The notes below the pieces were generated by a model. That model was not told where the DNA came from and made no database searches. It was given only the letters and a program-made list of their open reading frames with translations. The translations under genes were made by a program, and so were the position numbers. Positions 21,130 to 33,275 of a stretch of 64,000 bases of DNA are shown piece after piece (the first letter of the stretch is position 1; every line of letters starts with the position of its first letter). Source of the stretch: Caprella mutica (lineage: Eukaryota; Arthropoda; Malacostraca; Amphipoda; Caprellidae); NCBI GenBank assembly GCA_947561585.1, contig CANNZV010000424.1, positions 78,957 through 142,956 on the forward strand, read 5' to 3'.

Positions 21130-21765
21130 TGTGAGTTCATACATAGAGAAATGTTATTTGTATTGACTGTAAATAAATATTGTATGAAAGTACTTTACCG
21201 TAGTAGAACATCCCATGTGGAATATTATTTGTTTGCTCTGCAAAGACGTATTCTAACTATTACCAATACATTTTCTTCAAACTCAGTAACTTCTCTCAAG
21301 TTCAATATATACCTCAAAATCACACTTTCATTGGTTCCAACTCACTCCCCACATTAACGTTTAACACTGAAGACATCTCTGCTAATGAAATACCTCTTCA
21401 TTTTCCTCTCACAGCTATCTAGGGTTAAATAAATTCTTCCACCAAACTGAATAATTCAAATTTCATTCCAAACAATTCGAAGCCACAAACATCGAGAGAA
21501 ATCACTCTGAGAAATGTTGATCGAAATCTACTCTTGCTTGCTACAGTTTGACTTTGGAAACCTAATTACGAAGTGAGATTGAGAAAGTTATTGTAGTTGA
21601 AAACAACGAATGTGTAAGAGACATTATTTATATACAGTTCTAATTAATTCTTGTAAATCTAATTTGTTTGTATGTTTGCAAACTGAAGAAAATAAACTGA
21701 TAAATGAGCTGAAAGATAAATATAGATTTTCAAAATAAAATGAACTCTTATAACAACTAAACAGA
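21130..21765 (+). repeat. 0.8-kb dispersed repeat, second copy (see 2.5-3.3 kb)
   Basis: Reverse complement partner of 2,511-3,310. It opens with the 75-80 bp module (atttgtattgactgtaaata, 21,150s) and continues through ggttccaactcactcccc, atgaaatacctcttcattttc, ttccaccaaactgaataattc and gaagccacaaacatcgag, in the same order as the other copy reversed. No shared reading frame. Confidence 0.8.
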
Positions 21766-21965
21766 AGAGCTACAGTATCCTAGATGCCATCACAATATAA
21801 ATTGAAGAGTTATAGTATCCTGTATACGATATGACTATAAATGGAAGCTCTGTAGTATCCTAGATACGATCTGACCATAGATGGAATAGCTATAGTATCC
21901 TAGATACGATCAGACTATACATGAAAGAGCTGCACTATTCTAGATATGATCAGACTAAAGATTGC
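21766..21965. repeat. 41-bp minisatellite at the end of the dispersed repeat
   Basis: Five copies of a unit of about 41 bp with core agctatagtatcctagatacg followed by atcagactataaatg. A single copy sits at the matching end of the 2.5 kb copy (2,520-2,565), so the array expanded at this locus after the copies separated. Confidence 0.88.
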
Positions 21966-23139
21966 ACGTGGTATTTTTTTTTCCGTGATGAAAATATAAA
22001 ACAATTATTTATTAATGAAAAGTAAAAATCATGACTCATTCATGTAATTTAGTATTTAATTGATTTAAAAAAATTATCATATAAAACAAGCGCTAAACAA
22101 ACGGCGCACGGGTAATTTATGAATATAACATTCCAAGTAAAAGAAAAACAAGTATCAAATAATGATTGACACTGATTGCCTTTGAATTTTTTTTAATTGA
22201 AATTAAAATTCATCATTGGTAGCATTAATAATTGTGATATTCTTTTGATATATGTATGAGTCCAATATATCATTTTAAAATTTCAAACATCATTCTTTTC
22301 TTGTTAGCAACATAGGCTATTTTTTCAATGCAAATTATAATGATGGTAATATCACACTCGGTGTATAATTTGAGTCATTGGCTTCCTTCTGGGAATTTTA
22401 ATTAGTTTATAAAGTAGGTATGAAGTTTATGAAGTTTATGGAGTATGATCATTGATCATCATTCTATTTTTCTTTAAAACATTCGAATAAAAACATATTC
22501 ATCATCAGTGTCTTGAAACCCATTACGACCGTGAGTGACGAATTGATCACATGAAAAATGAAAGACTTTGCTGTGATAAATTGAATGTGTGGAACCTAGT
22601 GATGAATGTGACAATCACATCACATCTTACAAAAATAAAGGGAAATAAAATAAAATTATTACATATATTAACTACTTATTGGCTACTACCTAGACACATT
22701 CAAAGTTTATAAAATGTTAAATTTTGGAAATTAATTACGGTCGTAAAGAGCTAATTTGAACTATAAAAATGATATAAATTCTGTATAATAGAAGGATAAC
22801 CACTTTTTTCACTGTTCTACTTGTTTTTCACTTCATAAATTCAGTGTATATTTGCATGATAATTCTTTTTAATACATGTGTTCTTTTAATCTCCTATAAT
22901 ACGGTTCTGCAATTGAGTGAAGGTGAAGGTACCAAGAGAAAAAAAAGACATGACTTGTACGACAGAATTTAATTTAATAATTATTTAATTATTGTATGAT
23001 TATAGCAATAGATCTATTTAAAATTAATAAATATGTCACAGAAGAGCTTTCAATATGTTTATAAAATTCTCTTGTTGAAAGAAATACCGAATTACTAAGT
23101 AATTTATTATTGTAAGAAGATACAAATAATATTTCACTT
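21966..23139. other. 1.2-kb AT-rich stretch without recognised features
   Basis: No gene or repeat that I can support. Confidence 0.4.
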
Positions 23140-23215
23140 CGGATGAACTATTTCGGTGAAGAACATTCATCCTATATCTACTTACAGTCAAACAAATAAT
23201 ATTCCAAAAGGGGTG
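23140..23215 (-). repeat. 75-80-bp dispersed module
   Basis: One inverted copy of the module gaacattcat...actgtcaa...aatattcca found at 3.2, 21.15, 45.3-45.5 and 55.5-55.7 kb. It abuts the left end of foldback-like element B. Confidence 0.75.
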
Positions 23216-23221
23216 AACTGT

Positions 23222-23995
23222 CTAGGTGGTGGACGGATACTTGGCCTAATGACACTTGGCCGAAGGACATTAGGCTTAACGGACATTTGTCCTAACGGAT
23301 ATTTGGCCGAAAATCATTTGGCCGAACGGACGTATCGCCGGGCGAACATTCGGCCGAAATATATTTATTTTGAAAAAATGGGAGAGTAATAATATTTAAC
23401 ATGATAAAAATAATAACTTTAAATAACATAATAGCTATTAATATCAAGTTCAAAAGTATGAAGAAAAGCTTTTTTCTACCCATTACATTTTCGATGAAAT
23501 CAATGATTAGGAAAGAATTCAAATTGTTGAGCAATATATGCTTGTAGTTCGTAATATGGAAACGCATTGTGTAAACATAATAAAAAATCGATAAAATATC
23601 TTTAAATTCAATGGAAATAGAGAAATGAATTATTGAACAATTAAACGGAGGCTACAGTTCGTAATATGAAAACACTTTACGTTCATTTTAAAATGTAATT
23701 TCTTTTTTATAAAATATCTTTCAATTCCATGGAAATAAAAATTATAATTAAATTAAACGGAGGCTGCGTTTCCTTATATAGATTTACATTGAATAAAAGT
23801 CTTTCGGCCAAAATTACGCCTAACTTTCAGACAAATTTACGCCTATTCTACTTTCGACCAATTGTCTTTCAACCAATTGTCTTTCGGCCAAATGTCCGTT
23901 TGGCCAAATGTCCGTTTTGCCAAATGTCCGTTCGGCCAAATGCCCTTCGGCCAATTTGCCAAGTGTCACTCGGCCACGTGTCCGCGCACGGTTTC
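23222..23995. mobile_element. Foldback-like element B (ttggccgaacgg arms)
   Basis: The left arm (about 23,226-23,365) is a chain of phrases such as ggacatttggccgaac; the right arm (about 23,800-23,990) is the inverse (cggccaaatgtccgtt). Outer ends match when one is reverse complemented: ggac-acttggcc-a-tgacacttgg, then ggccgaagggcatt. Phrase length varies from 14 to 18 bp. The core contains two direct copies of a 110 bp unit (23,547-23,767) that share gttcgtaatatg, aaaatatctttaaattc-atggaaat and ttaaacggaggct. No protein is encoded; the frames at 23,729-24,051 are repeat artefacts. Confidence 0.85.
23547..23767. repeat. 110-bp direct duplication inside element B
   Basis: Two tandem units beginning gttcgtaatatg (about 23,547 and 23,657) and ending aaacggaggct; they differ at about a quarter of positions by eye. 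Confidence 0.75.
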
Positions 23996-23999
23996 GGTT

Positions 24000-25184
24000 T
24001 ACTCCAAAGAAAATTATTATTGAACAAAAATAAAATATAGAGCAGTTTCACACAAATACTGCACAGTGTTCAAACATTTTCTTTAACTTTTTCCCAATCA
24101 TAACAAAGGTAAAATAAACTTCTGACTCTCGGTGGATAAGATATAAGAAATATAATTTACTAATGTGGTTTCCTTATGCTTATTAGGGTAAGCTTCTAGT
24201 TATTTGACGTTTCCACGTACATTTATGATCATGAAAATGAAATTATATAATTAATATTATTTAAACTTAAATATCATTTTGTATCCTTGGTACCATATAT
24301 ACCAATTGAATTTAAATTATATAATAATTATTATAGACTTTTCATTTATACTTTTTTCATTTTGTATCCATGATACCTACACGTATCATGGATTCCAATT
24401 GAAATTATTGTTTATTAATAATTATTACAACCTTCTATTTAAAATGATCGAAAATATCGAGGCGTCCCATAATTCGAAACTTAACCTTGGTTATAGATGA
24501 GAAATAATCATCGTTTCTCTATTTTAATAAAAATTGCCTATTGTGTTATTCATAGTGGGGTCATAGATGATTAAGATGGGGTTTAATTTTCCTTAGTCCA
24601 CCATAACTTCCTATTATTTCATCAGGAAATAATAGAAAAAAAAATTATAGATACAAATAGATATATCTCGGTAAGTTATTTCCAAATCTGTGAGAGTTGA
24701 ATATAAAAGTATTAGCAAATAATCTCTACTGGTCTCCGTTGCTTAATTTCCTCCTTAATTGGAAGATATTATCAGTCCCAATAAATTTATATCAGAGTTA
24801 GTATCCCATTACACGTAATCCTAAAAACTCAGCTGCGATCCACTTTGCCCTGAGAAATAAAAATAGTTATTCCCAGAGTCTCATTTAACTTCATAATATC
24901 AAGCGGTGAAGGATATAAATAATGTAATAATATTCATAATAGTGAAACACGTGAAGTTATCCAGGTGAAGTGAAAATTATTCTAAAAAAACATATTCATT
25001 TTTTGAAGCATTTCAATTATAGGCAGGATTGTAGATTTATTCATTCAATTGAATATATTTCTTATTTTATTTTCAATAGAATTCAATTTCTAATCAATTT
25101 ATTAACAATAGTCTTTATTAATTTTATTTCCTGTATCTATTATACCGAGTCAAGGTCTTCCTTTTTTTCTGAAAATACACCTTT
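24000..25184. other. AT-rich stretch with scattered dispersed-repeat scraps
   Basis: Positions 24,280-24,430 (tttgtatccatgatacc, attccaattgaaatta) resemble 37,640-37,690 and 37,830-37,900. Positions 24,550-24,615 (gtcatagatgatt, ccaccataacttcct) resemble 37,975-38,010 and 49,555-49,605. Both are fragments of old dispersed repeats. No gene found. Confidence 0.5.
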
Positions 25185-25385
25185 CAAATAAATGTGTATC
25201 CGAAAATATTTTTGACAGTTTACTAATTTCACATTTCCAAATAGAAACTTTAAATTGTAATGCTTGTAAATACTTTAAAACTTGTCCGGAGACACGATGA
25301 CAAATTTATTAATTTTGAAAATTAAAAGACAGTGATTTGTGAAATTACATCATGTGGAGATTCTTTTCTTTGACCGTACTTAATT
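25185..25385 (+). repeat. Dispersed repeat, Tc1-like end (copy 1 of 3)
   Basis: The sequence aatgtgtatccg followed by ttttgacagtttactaatttc, tccaaatagaaact, aattgtaatgc, cacgatgacaaattt and ggagattcttttctt is paralleled at 28,000-28,100 and 53,870-54,020. The start (tacagtcaa-taaaagtgtatcc in the 28 kb copy) resembles a Tc1/mariner terminus. No opposite end was found. Confidence 0.6.
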
Positions 25386-26231
25386 ATGTTCCGGTTCATT
25401 GTCAGGAAATAGTTTGTAACTGAATTTTAAATCTAATTTTCAATGGAAGCATCCAAGTTCGTGTTATTTATTTTCTATGTAACAATGCAATACGCCATTC
25501 TCTCAAAGATTTCCTGTGAACTCTATTGAGATTGTAAAAGCTGTCACATTTTCAGATGAGATTTCAGCCAAGGAGATCCAAAGGATTATCTTCGAGACAT
25601 GAATTATTGTTCTAAGCTTTAAGAAAATCTGCTGTCATTTTTACTGTTATGAGTTATGGAATACATTGAGATCTCATGATTTAACATCACTTCAATCTAG
25701 TCAGACTTGGTTTACTTCATAGACATTTTGTTCGGGCATGTGTTATGAATTCACATTTTGTAACTTTAGATCAATTTTATATTGATATTAAAACTACAGG
25801 GAAAAACATTTATAGATCACATTATCATTGTTACTTTTCCTTCAAAATGGAGAATTCCATGATGATTTTCATAATTAGACTTTTCTCATTTTATGTGTGG
25901 ACAGTTCTTTTTAAAAATTAAGGGAGTAGTTCGGTAAGTGATCTGAAAATGCAATAGTATTTTTATTTTGAATATAATATATTTATTCAAATATTATTAT
26001 TAAAATAATTTATATTCAAATATTTTATTATCAATATTATTAATATTCAAATATTATTCATTTTATTAATATTTATTAAATATAATTTATTTATTTATTA
26101 TAATTTTTTTCATTTTTTTAAATATTTATTTTATTCATTTCAATATTTATTCATTTCTTGTCTGATGTTGTCTCAATTCATTCTAAGTAAAAAAAATTAA
26201 AATTAAAAATTATTATGACTATTTTAAGTTA
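25386..26231. other. AT-rich stretch without recognised features
   Basis: No gene recognised. A run of attatta/aatattta simple sequence lies at 25,970-26,160. Confidence 0.4.
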
Positions 26232-26290
26232 TCTATACTATAATAAGAGCCGCGTCCGTCTGTCCGTCTGTCTGTCCGTGTGTCACACTT
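26232..26290 (+). mobile_element. Possible Helitron-type 5' terminus
   Basis: The sequence tctatactataataagag followed by a ccgtctgtccgtctgtctgtcc run begins with TC after an A, as Helitron 5' ends do, and the tctatactataataa start is commonly seen at such ends. I did not find a matching 3' hairpin with CTRR, so the element is at best partial. Confidence 0.3.
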
Positions 26291-26949
26291 TTTATTAGAA
26301 AACTCATATTAAAAGGAAAAACAAATCATTTGTTGCAGTATCATGACTACGGGCTACAATAATAATTGACACTAATTATTTTAAAAAAAATTGGCTTTTG
26401 AGATTTTTTTGTTTAATCAGAATATATGTATCTATAATACATAATTTCATTCGAATATAATTTAGAAACAATAGCAGGTACTGTACTAGTATTCATAAGT
26501 TTAGTTGGATGTAGTTCATAATAAAAGAATATCTTTTTTCATATGGAAATAAAATTATAGTATATTTTGTATCTTGTATACCTCTATACTTTATATTTGG
26601 TAATAAATTCTATCCAGATCAAATACCGAACAAGAAAATGACGCCCAAATCGCATACAAAATTAAGTATCAATTGGCTTCGGTTTAGTTCATATCAATTC
26701 ATGAAAATTCATTTGATACAAGCTTAATAATTATTAGCTAATTGTAAAATAAAGACCAATTCTATTATAAATGAAGATACTAACGATCTCTAGCAGATTA
26801 TAATTAAATCTGACAGTTTTAATGATAACAGCTAATGATAACTGACATACTGGCGCTTAGTATTATTGTGCCGCGAGAATCTTGCCTCGTTTAACGGGAT
26901 TTCTTTGTGGTGAATTAGCAGCAAAATGTTGATGTGTTTGTACTGTGGA
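26291..26949. other. Flank of the Helitron-like terminus, no genes
   Basis: AT-rich sequence without recognised repeats. A slightly GC-richer patch (gtgccgcgagaatcttgcctcg) lies at 26,868-26,890. Confidence 0.35.
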
Positions 26950-27405
26950 GAGAAATCTAGGTGTAAATTCTTTATTAGTAAAATAAGGGAAATCTAGGTG
27001 TTGTTTCTATATTACAAAAATAAGGGAAATCTAAGTGTTGTTTCTTTATTAGAAAAATAAGGGAAATTTAGGTGTTGATTCTTTATTGATAAAATAAAGG
27101 AAATCTAGGTGTTGATTCTTTATTATTAAAATAAGGGAAATCTATGTGTTAATTCTTTATTAGAAAAAAAATTGTAATCTTGGTGTCGATTCTTTATTAG
27201 AAAAATAAGGGAAATCTAAGTGTTGTTTCTTGATTAGTAAAATAGGGGAAATCAAAGTGTTGTTTTTTAATTACTAAAAAAAGGGAAATCCAAGTTTTGA
27301 TTCTTTATTAGGAAAAAAAAGGGAAATCAAGTGATGATTCTTTATTAGATAAAAATAGGGAAAGAAAGTGTAGATTCTTTATTAGAAAAAAGAGAAATCT
27401 AGGTG
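26950..27405. repeat. 37-bp minisatellite
   Basis: About 12 copies of a 37 bp unit (aaatctaggtgttgattctt, then tattagaaaaataaggg). The first units are precise and the last three are shortened or point-mutated. Confidence 0.93.
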
Positions 27406-27999
27406 AAGCGGTGCTCACTTTAAAATCCCACTAATTAAATATATATCATCATAAAATATTTAATACCAACATTACCCGATTTGATTATATAAAATCGAGA
27501 AAATTGAAAAGGTACATAGTTTTTTTTAGTAATCTTCCTCATCTACCAATAAACTTTAATAAAATAAACTATAATAAAATATACCTTTAGTAAATTAGTG
27601 ATTCACGTCTTGTAAATGTGACGTTAAGCTATCATCTCAAATTATATTTTACAAAGTGGGAAAAAATTGATATTATTTTTAAATTTTAAAGATCACCAAT
27701 ATGTGGAACTGATTAGAACTGATTTGTAACTTTACAATATGTAAAGCAAGAATGGCAAAATTTTTACAAATCTTAGATGAATCTATACAATTGACACCAT
27801 TTATCCATTGTAATTGTCAGAAATAATTCTTCGGGAAATTTTAAACTTCTTATCTTGCACTGATTTAGAACTGTCTGTGCTGACACAAAATCTTTTCCGA
27901 CTGAAAAATGTTTCAAACATTTCGCTTATCATTCTTTGTTTCAAACATTTCGCTTTGCGTGCAATGTTTCAGCTTTGAAATTATATGATGTAGGTACAG
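27406..27999. other. AT-rich unique sequence, nothing recognised
   Basis: No supported feature. Confidence 0.4.
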
Positions 28000-28105
28000 T
28001 CAAATAAAAGTGTATCCGTAATGATTTTTCATGACTTGCCAATTTCAAATTCAACGAAGAAACTTCAATAATTGTAATGTTCACAGTAATGGAATTTTTT
28101 CTATG
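28000..28105 (+). repeat. Dispersed repeat, Tc1-like end (copy 2 of 3)
   Basis: Starts gtacagtcaaataaaagtgt at 28,000 and continues atccgtaatgatttttcatg. It parallels 25,185 and 53,870. TA precedes cagt, which fits a Tc1/mariner end, but only one end is seen. Confidence 0.6.
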
Positions 28106-29138
28106 TTTAAATAAAATAAAATGATATACATCAAGAATTTCATCATAGTTATCCCGCAATGATCATAATTTTATATCATTATATAAATAGAAAACTATCT
28201 AGTGCACTCGAGATATGAAGTGGCTTAGAGTTATAAAGGAACCAATACTTTATAACTCAAGAGTTTCACCACTGATTGATGATATAAAATAGGTCAAATA
28301 CCGACAAAAAAATAGGATTTAGAAAATTAGGATTTCTGAAATTAGGATAAGCAGTAATTCAATTTTCTGATACTTACGCATTTTCTTCTGTGTCTGTAAT
28401 TTCAATAATATACAACACCAAAAATAAAACAAATTGAATGTACCAATCGAAATTTGGAACTTCATATAATTGTAATAATAAAAGTTATGTCAAACTTTTT
28501 AATTATTTTTGAAACTTGGATACAGCAATTAAGATGTAAACAAGTTATTTTCAGAGAAAATTCATATAGATATAGGTACTATCATGAAATAAAATTTCGT
28601 TGAAAATGAATTATTCTGATAATCACTGAAGTGAAACTGTATATTGTTATAATATGAAAAAATGATCATTAATTACGTAAGTTATTTAAATAATTTAGTC
28701 TGGTTAAGAACATATTAATTATATTATCTAAAGAAGAAAATTGTGAAAAAATACTTTCTTGAAAGGTGTTATCAAATAAAACGAAAATCTAAAATGTTTA
28801 ATGTAGCTTACAAGTTATTGGACAGCTCCAATAAATGATTTGACTTTTTTTAAAGTTACTTAATTAAAGTTAGAGTTGTATGATAACTATTTAATATATA
28901 TAAAAATAATAAATTTACAACCTCGAAATTTTATCCTAGTTTTTCCTTTTTTTTCTATCAATACAATATTTTTCAATGAAGATGTTAAATTGCTAAATTA
29001 TCGTGCCTCATTTAATTCTATTTGTACTCAGAGCTTTTTTGAAATCTTGACTTTCTATTTATACCAATAAGAGACGACATCTATTGCTATTTTCTCTTGA
29101 ATCGAAAGTTCCCAAGAGAATAAGTTTTAGAACTGAAC
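28106..29138. other. AT-rich stretch, no recognised gene
   Basis: Positions 28,805-28,832 carry the motif gcttacaagttattggacagctcc, related to motifs at 36,045, 61,125 and 63,005. No gene found. Confidence 0.4.
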
Positions 29139-31300
29139 AAACAGAATTCCTAGACTAGAAACAGAGTTTCTAAACTACAAACAGTATTTCTAGACTACAA
29201 ACAGTATTTCTAAACTACAAACAGTATTTCTAGACTACAAACAGTATTTCTAGACCGTAATCAGTATTTTTAGACTACAAACAGTATTTCTAGACTACAA
29301 ACAGTATTTCTAGACTACAAACAGTATTTCTAGACTACAAACAGTATTTCTAGACTACAAACAGTATTTCTAGACTACAAACAGTATTTCTAGACTACAA
29401 ACAATATTTCTAGACTACAAACAGTATTTCTAGACTACAAACAGTATTTCTAGACTACAAACAGTATTTCTAGACTACAAACAGTATTTCTAGACTACAA
29501 ACAGTATTTCTAAACTACAAACAGTATTTCTAGACTACAAACAGTATTTCTAAACAACAAAACAGTATTTCTAGACTGTAAACAGTATTTTTAGACTACA
29601 AACAGTATTTCTAGACTACAAACAGTATTTCTAGACTACAAACAGTATTTCTAGACTACAAACAGTATTTCTAGACTACAAACAGTATTTCTAGACTACA
29701 AACAGTATTTCTAGACTACAAACAGTATTTCTAGACTACATACAGTATTTCTAGACTACAAACAGTATTTCTAGACTACAAACAGTATTTCTAGACTACA
29801 AACAGTATTTCTAGACTACAACAGTATTTCTAGACTACAAACAGTATTTCTAGACTACAAACAGTATTTCTAGACTACAAACAGTATTTCTAGACTACAA
29901 ACAGTATTTCTAGACTACAAACAGTATTTCTAGACTACAAACAGTATTTCTAGACTACAAACAGTATTTCTAAACAACAAAACAGTATTTCTAGACTACA
30001 AACAGTATTTCTAGACTACAAACAGTATTTCTAGACTACAAACAGTATTTCTAGACTACAAACAGTATTTCTAGACTACAAACAGTATTTCTAAACAACA
30101 AAACAGTATTTCTAGACTGTAAACAGTATTTTTAGACTACAAACAGTATTTCTAGACTACAAACAGTATTTCTAAACTACAAACAGTATTTCTAGACTAC
30201 AAACAGTATTTCTAAACAACAAAACAGTATTTCTAGACTGTAAACAGTATTTTTAGACTACAAACAGTATTTCTAGACTACAAACAGTATTTCTAGACTA
30301 CAAACAGTATTTCTAGACTACAAACAGTATTTCTAGACTACAAACAGTATTTCTAAACTACAAACAGTATTTCTAGACTACAAACAGTATTTCTAAACAA
30401 CAAAACAGTATTTCTAGACTGTAAACAGTATTTTTAGACTACAAACAGTATTTCTAGACTACAAACAGTATTTCTAGACTACAAACAGTATTTCTAGACT
30501 ACAAACAGTATTTCTAGACTACAAACAGTATTTCTAGACTACAAACAGTATTTCTAGACTACAAACAGTATTTCTAGACTACAAACAGTATTTCTAGACT
30601 ACAAACAGTATTTCTAGACTATATACAGTATTTCTAGACTACAAACAGTATTTCTAGACTACAAACAGTATTTCTAGACTACAAACAGTATTTCTAGACT
30701 ACAAACAGTATTTCTAAACAACAAAACAGTATTTCTAGACTGTAAACAGTATTTTTAGACTACAAACAGTATTTCTAGACTACAAACAGTATTTCTAAAC
30801 TACAAACAGTATTTCTAGACTACAAACAGTATTTCTAAACAACAAAACAGTATTTCTAGACTGTAAACAGTATTTTTAGACTACAAACAGTATTTCTAGA
30901 CTACAAACAGTATTTCTAGACTACAAACAGTATTTCTAGACTACAAACAGTATTTCTAGACTACAAACAGTATTTCTAGACTACAAACAGTATTTCTAGG
31001 CTACAAACAGTATTTCTAGACTACAAACAGTATTTCTAGACTACAAACAGTATTTCTATACTACAAACAGTATTTCTAGACTACAAACAGTATTTCTAGA
31101 CTACAAACAGTATTTCTAGACTACAAACAGTATTTCTAGGCTACAAACAGTATTTCTAGACTACAAACAGTATATCTAGACTACAAACAGTATTTCTAGA
31201 CTTGAAACAGTAATTGTAGACTACAAACAGCATTTTTAGTCAAAAAGAGTATTTCTAAACTGTTTTCTAGACTACAAACAGTATTTCTAGAGAAAAACAG
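29139..31300. repeat. 20-bp satellite array, 2.2 kb, with 121-bp higher-order unit
   Basis: About 107 copies of the 20-mer ctagactacaaacagtattt, many identical. A marked variant pair (taaacaacaaaacag then ctagactgtaaacagtattttt) recurs at about 30,092, 30,213, 30,393, 30,714 and 30,835, with an earlier instance at 29,551. Spacing of 121 bp (six units plus one inserted base) repeats twice, and the 30,092/30,213 pair recurs 622 bp later at 30,714/30,835. This shows segmental duplication within the array. The last units (31,200-31,300) are degenerate, as expected at an array edge. Confidence 0.97.
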
Positions 31301-31587
31301 GATCTGTATAGATTTTATTATAAATTGAGTACATATGTGAATCAATCAAATAATTTGTATTTAATCCACTTATTATATTGATTGGTGACATTTGAATTTA
31401 TTAAATGAAAATACATTAATAAATGGTTTTTGAACAATAATTTACCAAAATGCCCTTATGAAAGTAATAATTTAACACCATGTTAATTAACTTAAATTGC
31501 AGCATTCCAATGCAAAAATATCATTTTAAACAAAACCCTACATAATAGAATCAGCAGAGATGGGAACAAACTTACATTATTGATATA
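31301..31587. other. Spacer between two satellite arrays
   Basis: AT-rich, no feature recognised. Confidence 0.5.
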
Positions 31588-33275
31588 CTGGCACATATTC
31601 ACTGTACTGCATCATATTCTTCGTACTGAATCATATTCTTTTACTGCATCATATTCACTGTACTGCATCATATTCTTTGTATTGTATCATATTCTTTGTA
31701 CTGCATCATATTCTTTGTCCTGCATCATATTCTTTGTGTTGCACCATATTATTTGTACAGCGTCATGTTCTTTGTACTGTATCATATTCTTCGTATTGTA
31801 TCATATTGTTTGTACTGCATCATATTCTTTGTCCTGCATCATATTCATTGTAGTGCGTAATATTCTTTGTACTGTATCATATTCTTTGTACTGTATCATA
31901 TTCTGTGTATTGCATCATATTCTTTGTGTTGCACCATATTATTTGTACTGCGTCATATTCTTTGTCCTGCATCATATTCTTTGTGTTGCACCATATTATT
32001 TGTACTGCCTCATATTCTTTGTAGTGCGTCATGTTCTTTGTACTGTATCATATTCTTTGTCCTGCATCATATTCTTTGTCTTGCATCATATTCTTTGTAC
32101 TGCATCATATTCTTTGTACTGTATCATATTCTTTGTACTGCATCATATTCTTTGTACTGCATCATATTCTTTGTAGTGTGTCATGTTCTTTGTACTGTAT
32201 CATATTCTTTGTACTGCATCATATTCTTTGTACTGCATCATATTCTTTGTAGTGCGTCATGTTCTTTGTACTGTATCATATTCTTTGTCCTGCATCATAT
32301 TCTTTGTCCTGCATCACATTCTTTGTACTGCATCATATTCTTTGTACTGCATCATATTCTTTGTACTCTATCTTATTCTTCGTACTGCATCATATTCTTT
32401 GTACTGTATCATATTCTTTATACTGCATCAAATTCATTGTACTGCATCACATTCTTTGTACTGCATCATATTCTTTGTACTGCATCATATTCTTTGTACT
32501 CTATCTTATTCTTCGTACTGCATCATATTCTTTGTACTGTATCATATTCTTTATACTGCATCAAATTCATTGTACTGCGTCATATTCTTTGTACTGTATC
32601 ATATTCTTTGTACTGCATCATATTATTCTTTGTCCTGTATCATATTCTTTGTACTGCATCATATTCTTTGTACTGCATCATATTCTTTGTACTGTATCAT
32701 ATTCTTTGTCCTGCATCATATTCTTTGTACTGCATCATATTCTTTGTGCTGCTTCATATTCTTTGTACTGCATCATATTCTTTGTAATGCGTTATTTTCT
32801 TTGTACTGCGTCATATTCTTTGTCCTGTATCATATTTTTTGTACTGCGTCATATTCTTTGTACTGCATCATATTCTTTGTCCTGTATCATATTCTTTGTA
32901 ATGCGTCATATTCCTTTTTATGCGTCATATTCATTGTACTGCTTCATATTCTTTGTATTGCTTCATATTCTTTTTACTGCTTCATATTCTTTGTATTGCG
33001 TTATATTCTTTATTTTGCATCATATTCTTTGTAATGAATCAAATTCTTTATCCTGCATCATATTCTTTGTATTGTATCATATTCTTTGTCTTGCATCATA
33101 TTCTTTTTATTGCATCATATTCTTTGTAATGCGTCATATTCTTTGTACTGCGTCATATTCTTTGTACTGTGATATTTTCTTCATACTGCGTCATGTTCTT
33201 TGTATTGCTTCATATTATTTGTACCCTATAATATTCTTCCTACTGAATCATATTCTATGTAATGCGTCATATTCC
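31588..33275. repeat. 19-bp satellite array, 1.7 kb
   Basis: About 88 copies of the 19-mer tactgcatcatattctttg. Because 19 is not divisible by three and the unit has no stop on the plus strand in any phase, all three plus frames stay open for hundreds of codons (up to 364 codons at 32,259-33,353), each giving the same rotated peptide with SYSLYCIIFFVL. The minus strand has tga in the unit. I read this as a satellite, not a gene. Confidence 0.96.

Noticed and set aside
23729..24051. Opposed 103- and 60-codon frames
   Set aside because: Made of the ggccgaac phrase repeats of foldback-like element B.
29139..31300. CRISPR-like array
   Set aside because: Units are contiguous 20-mers without unique spacers, in eukaryotic DNA.
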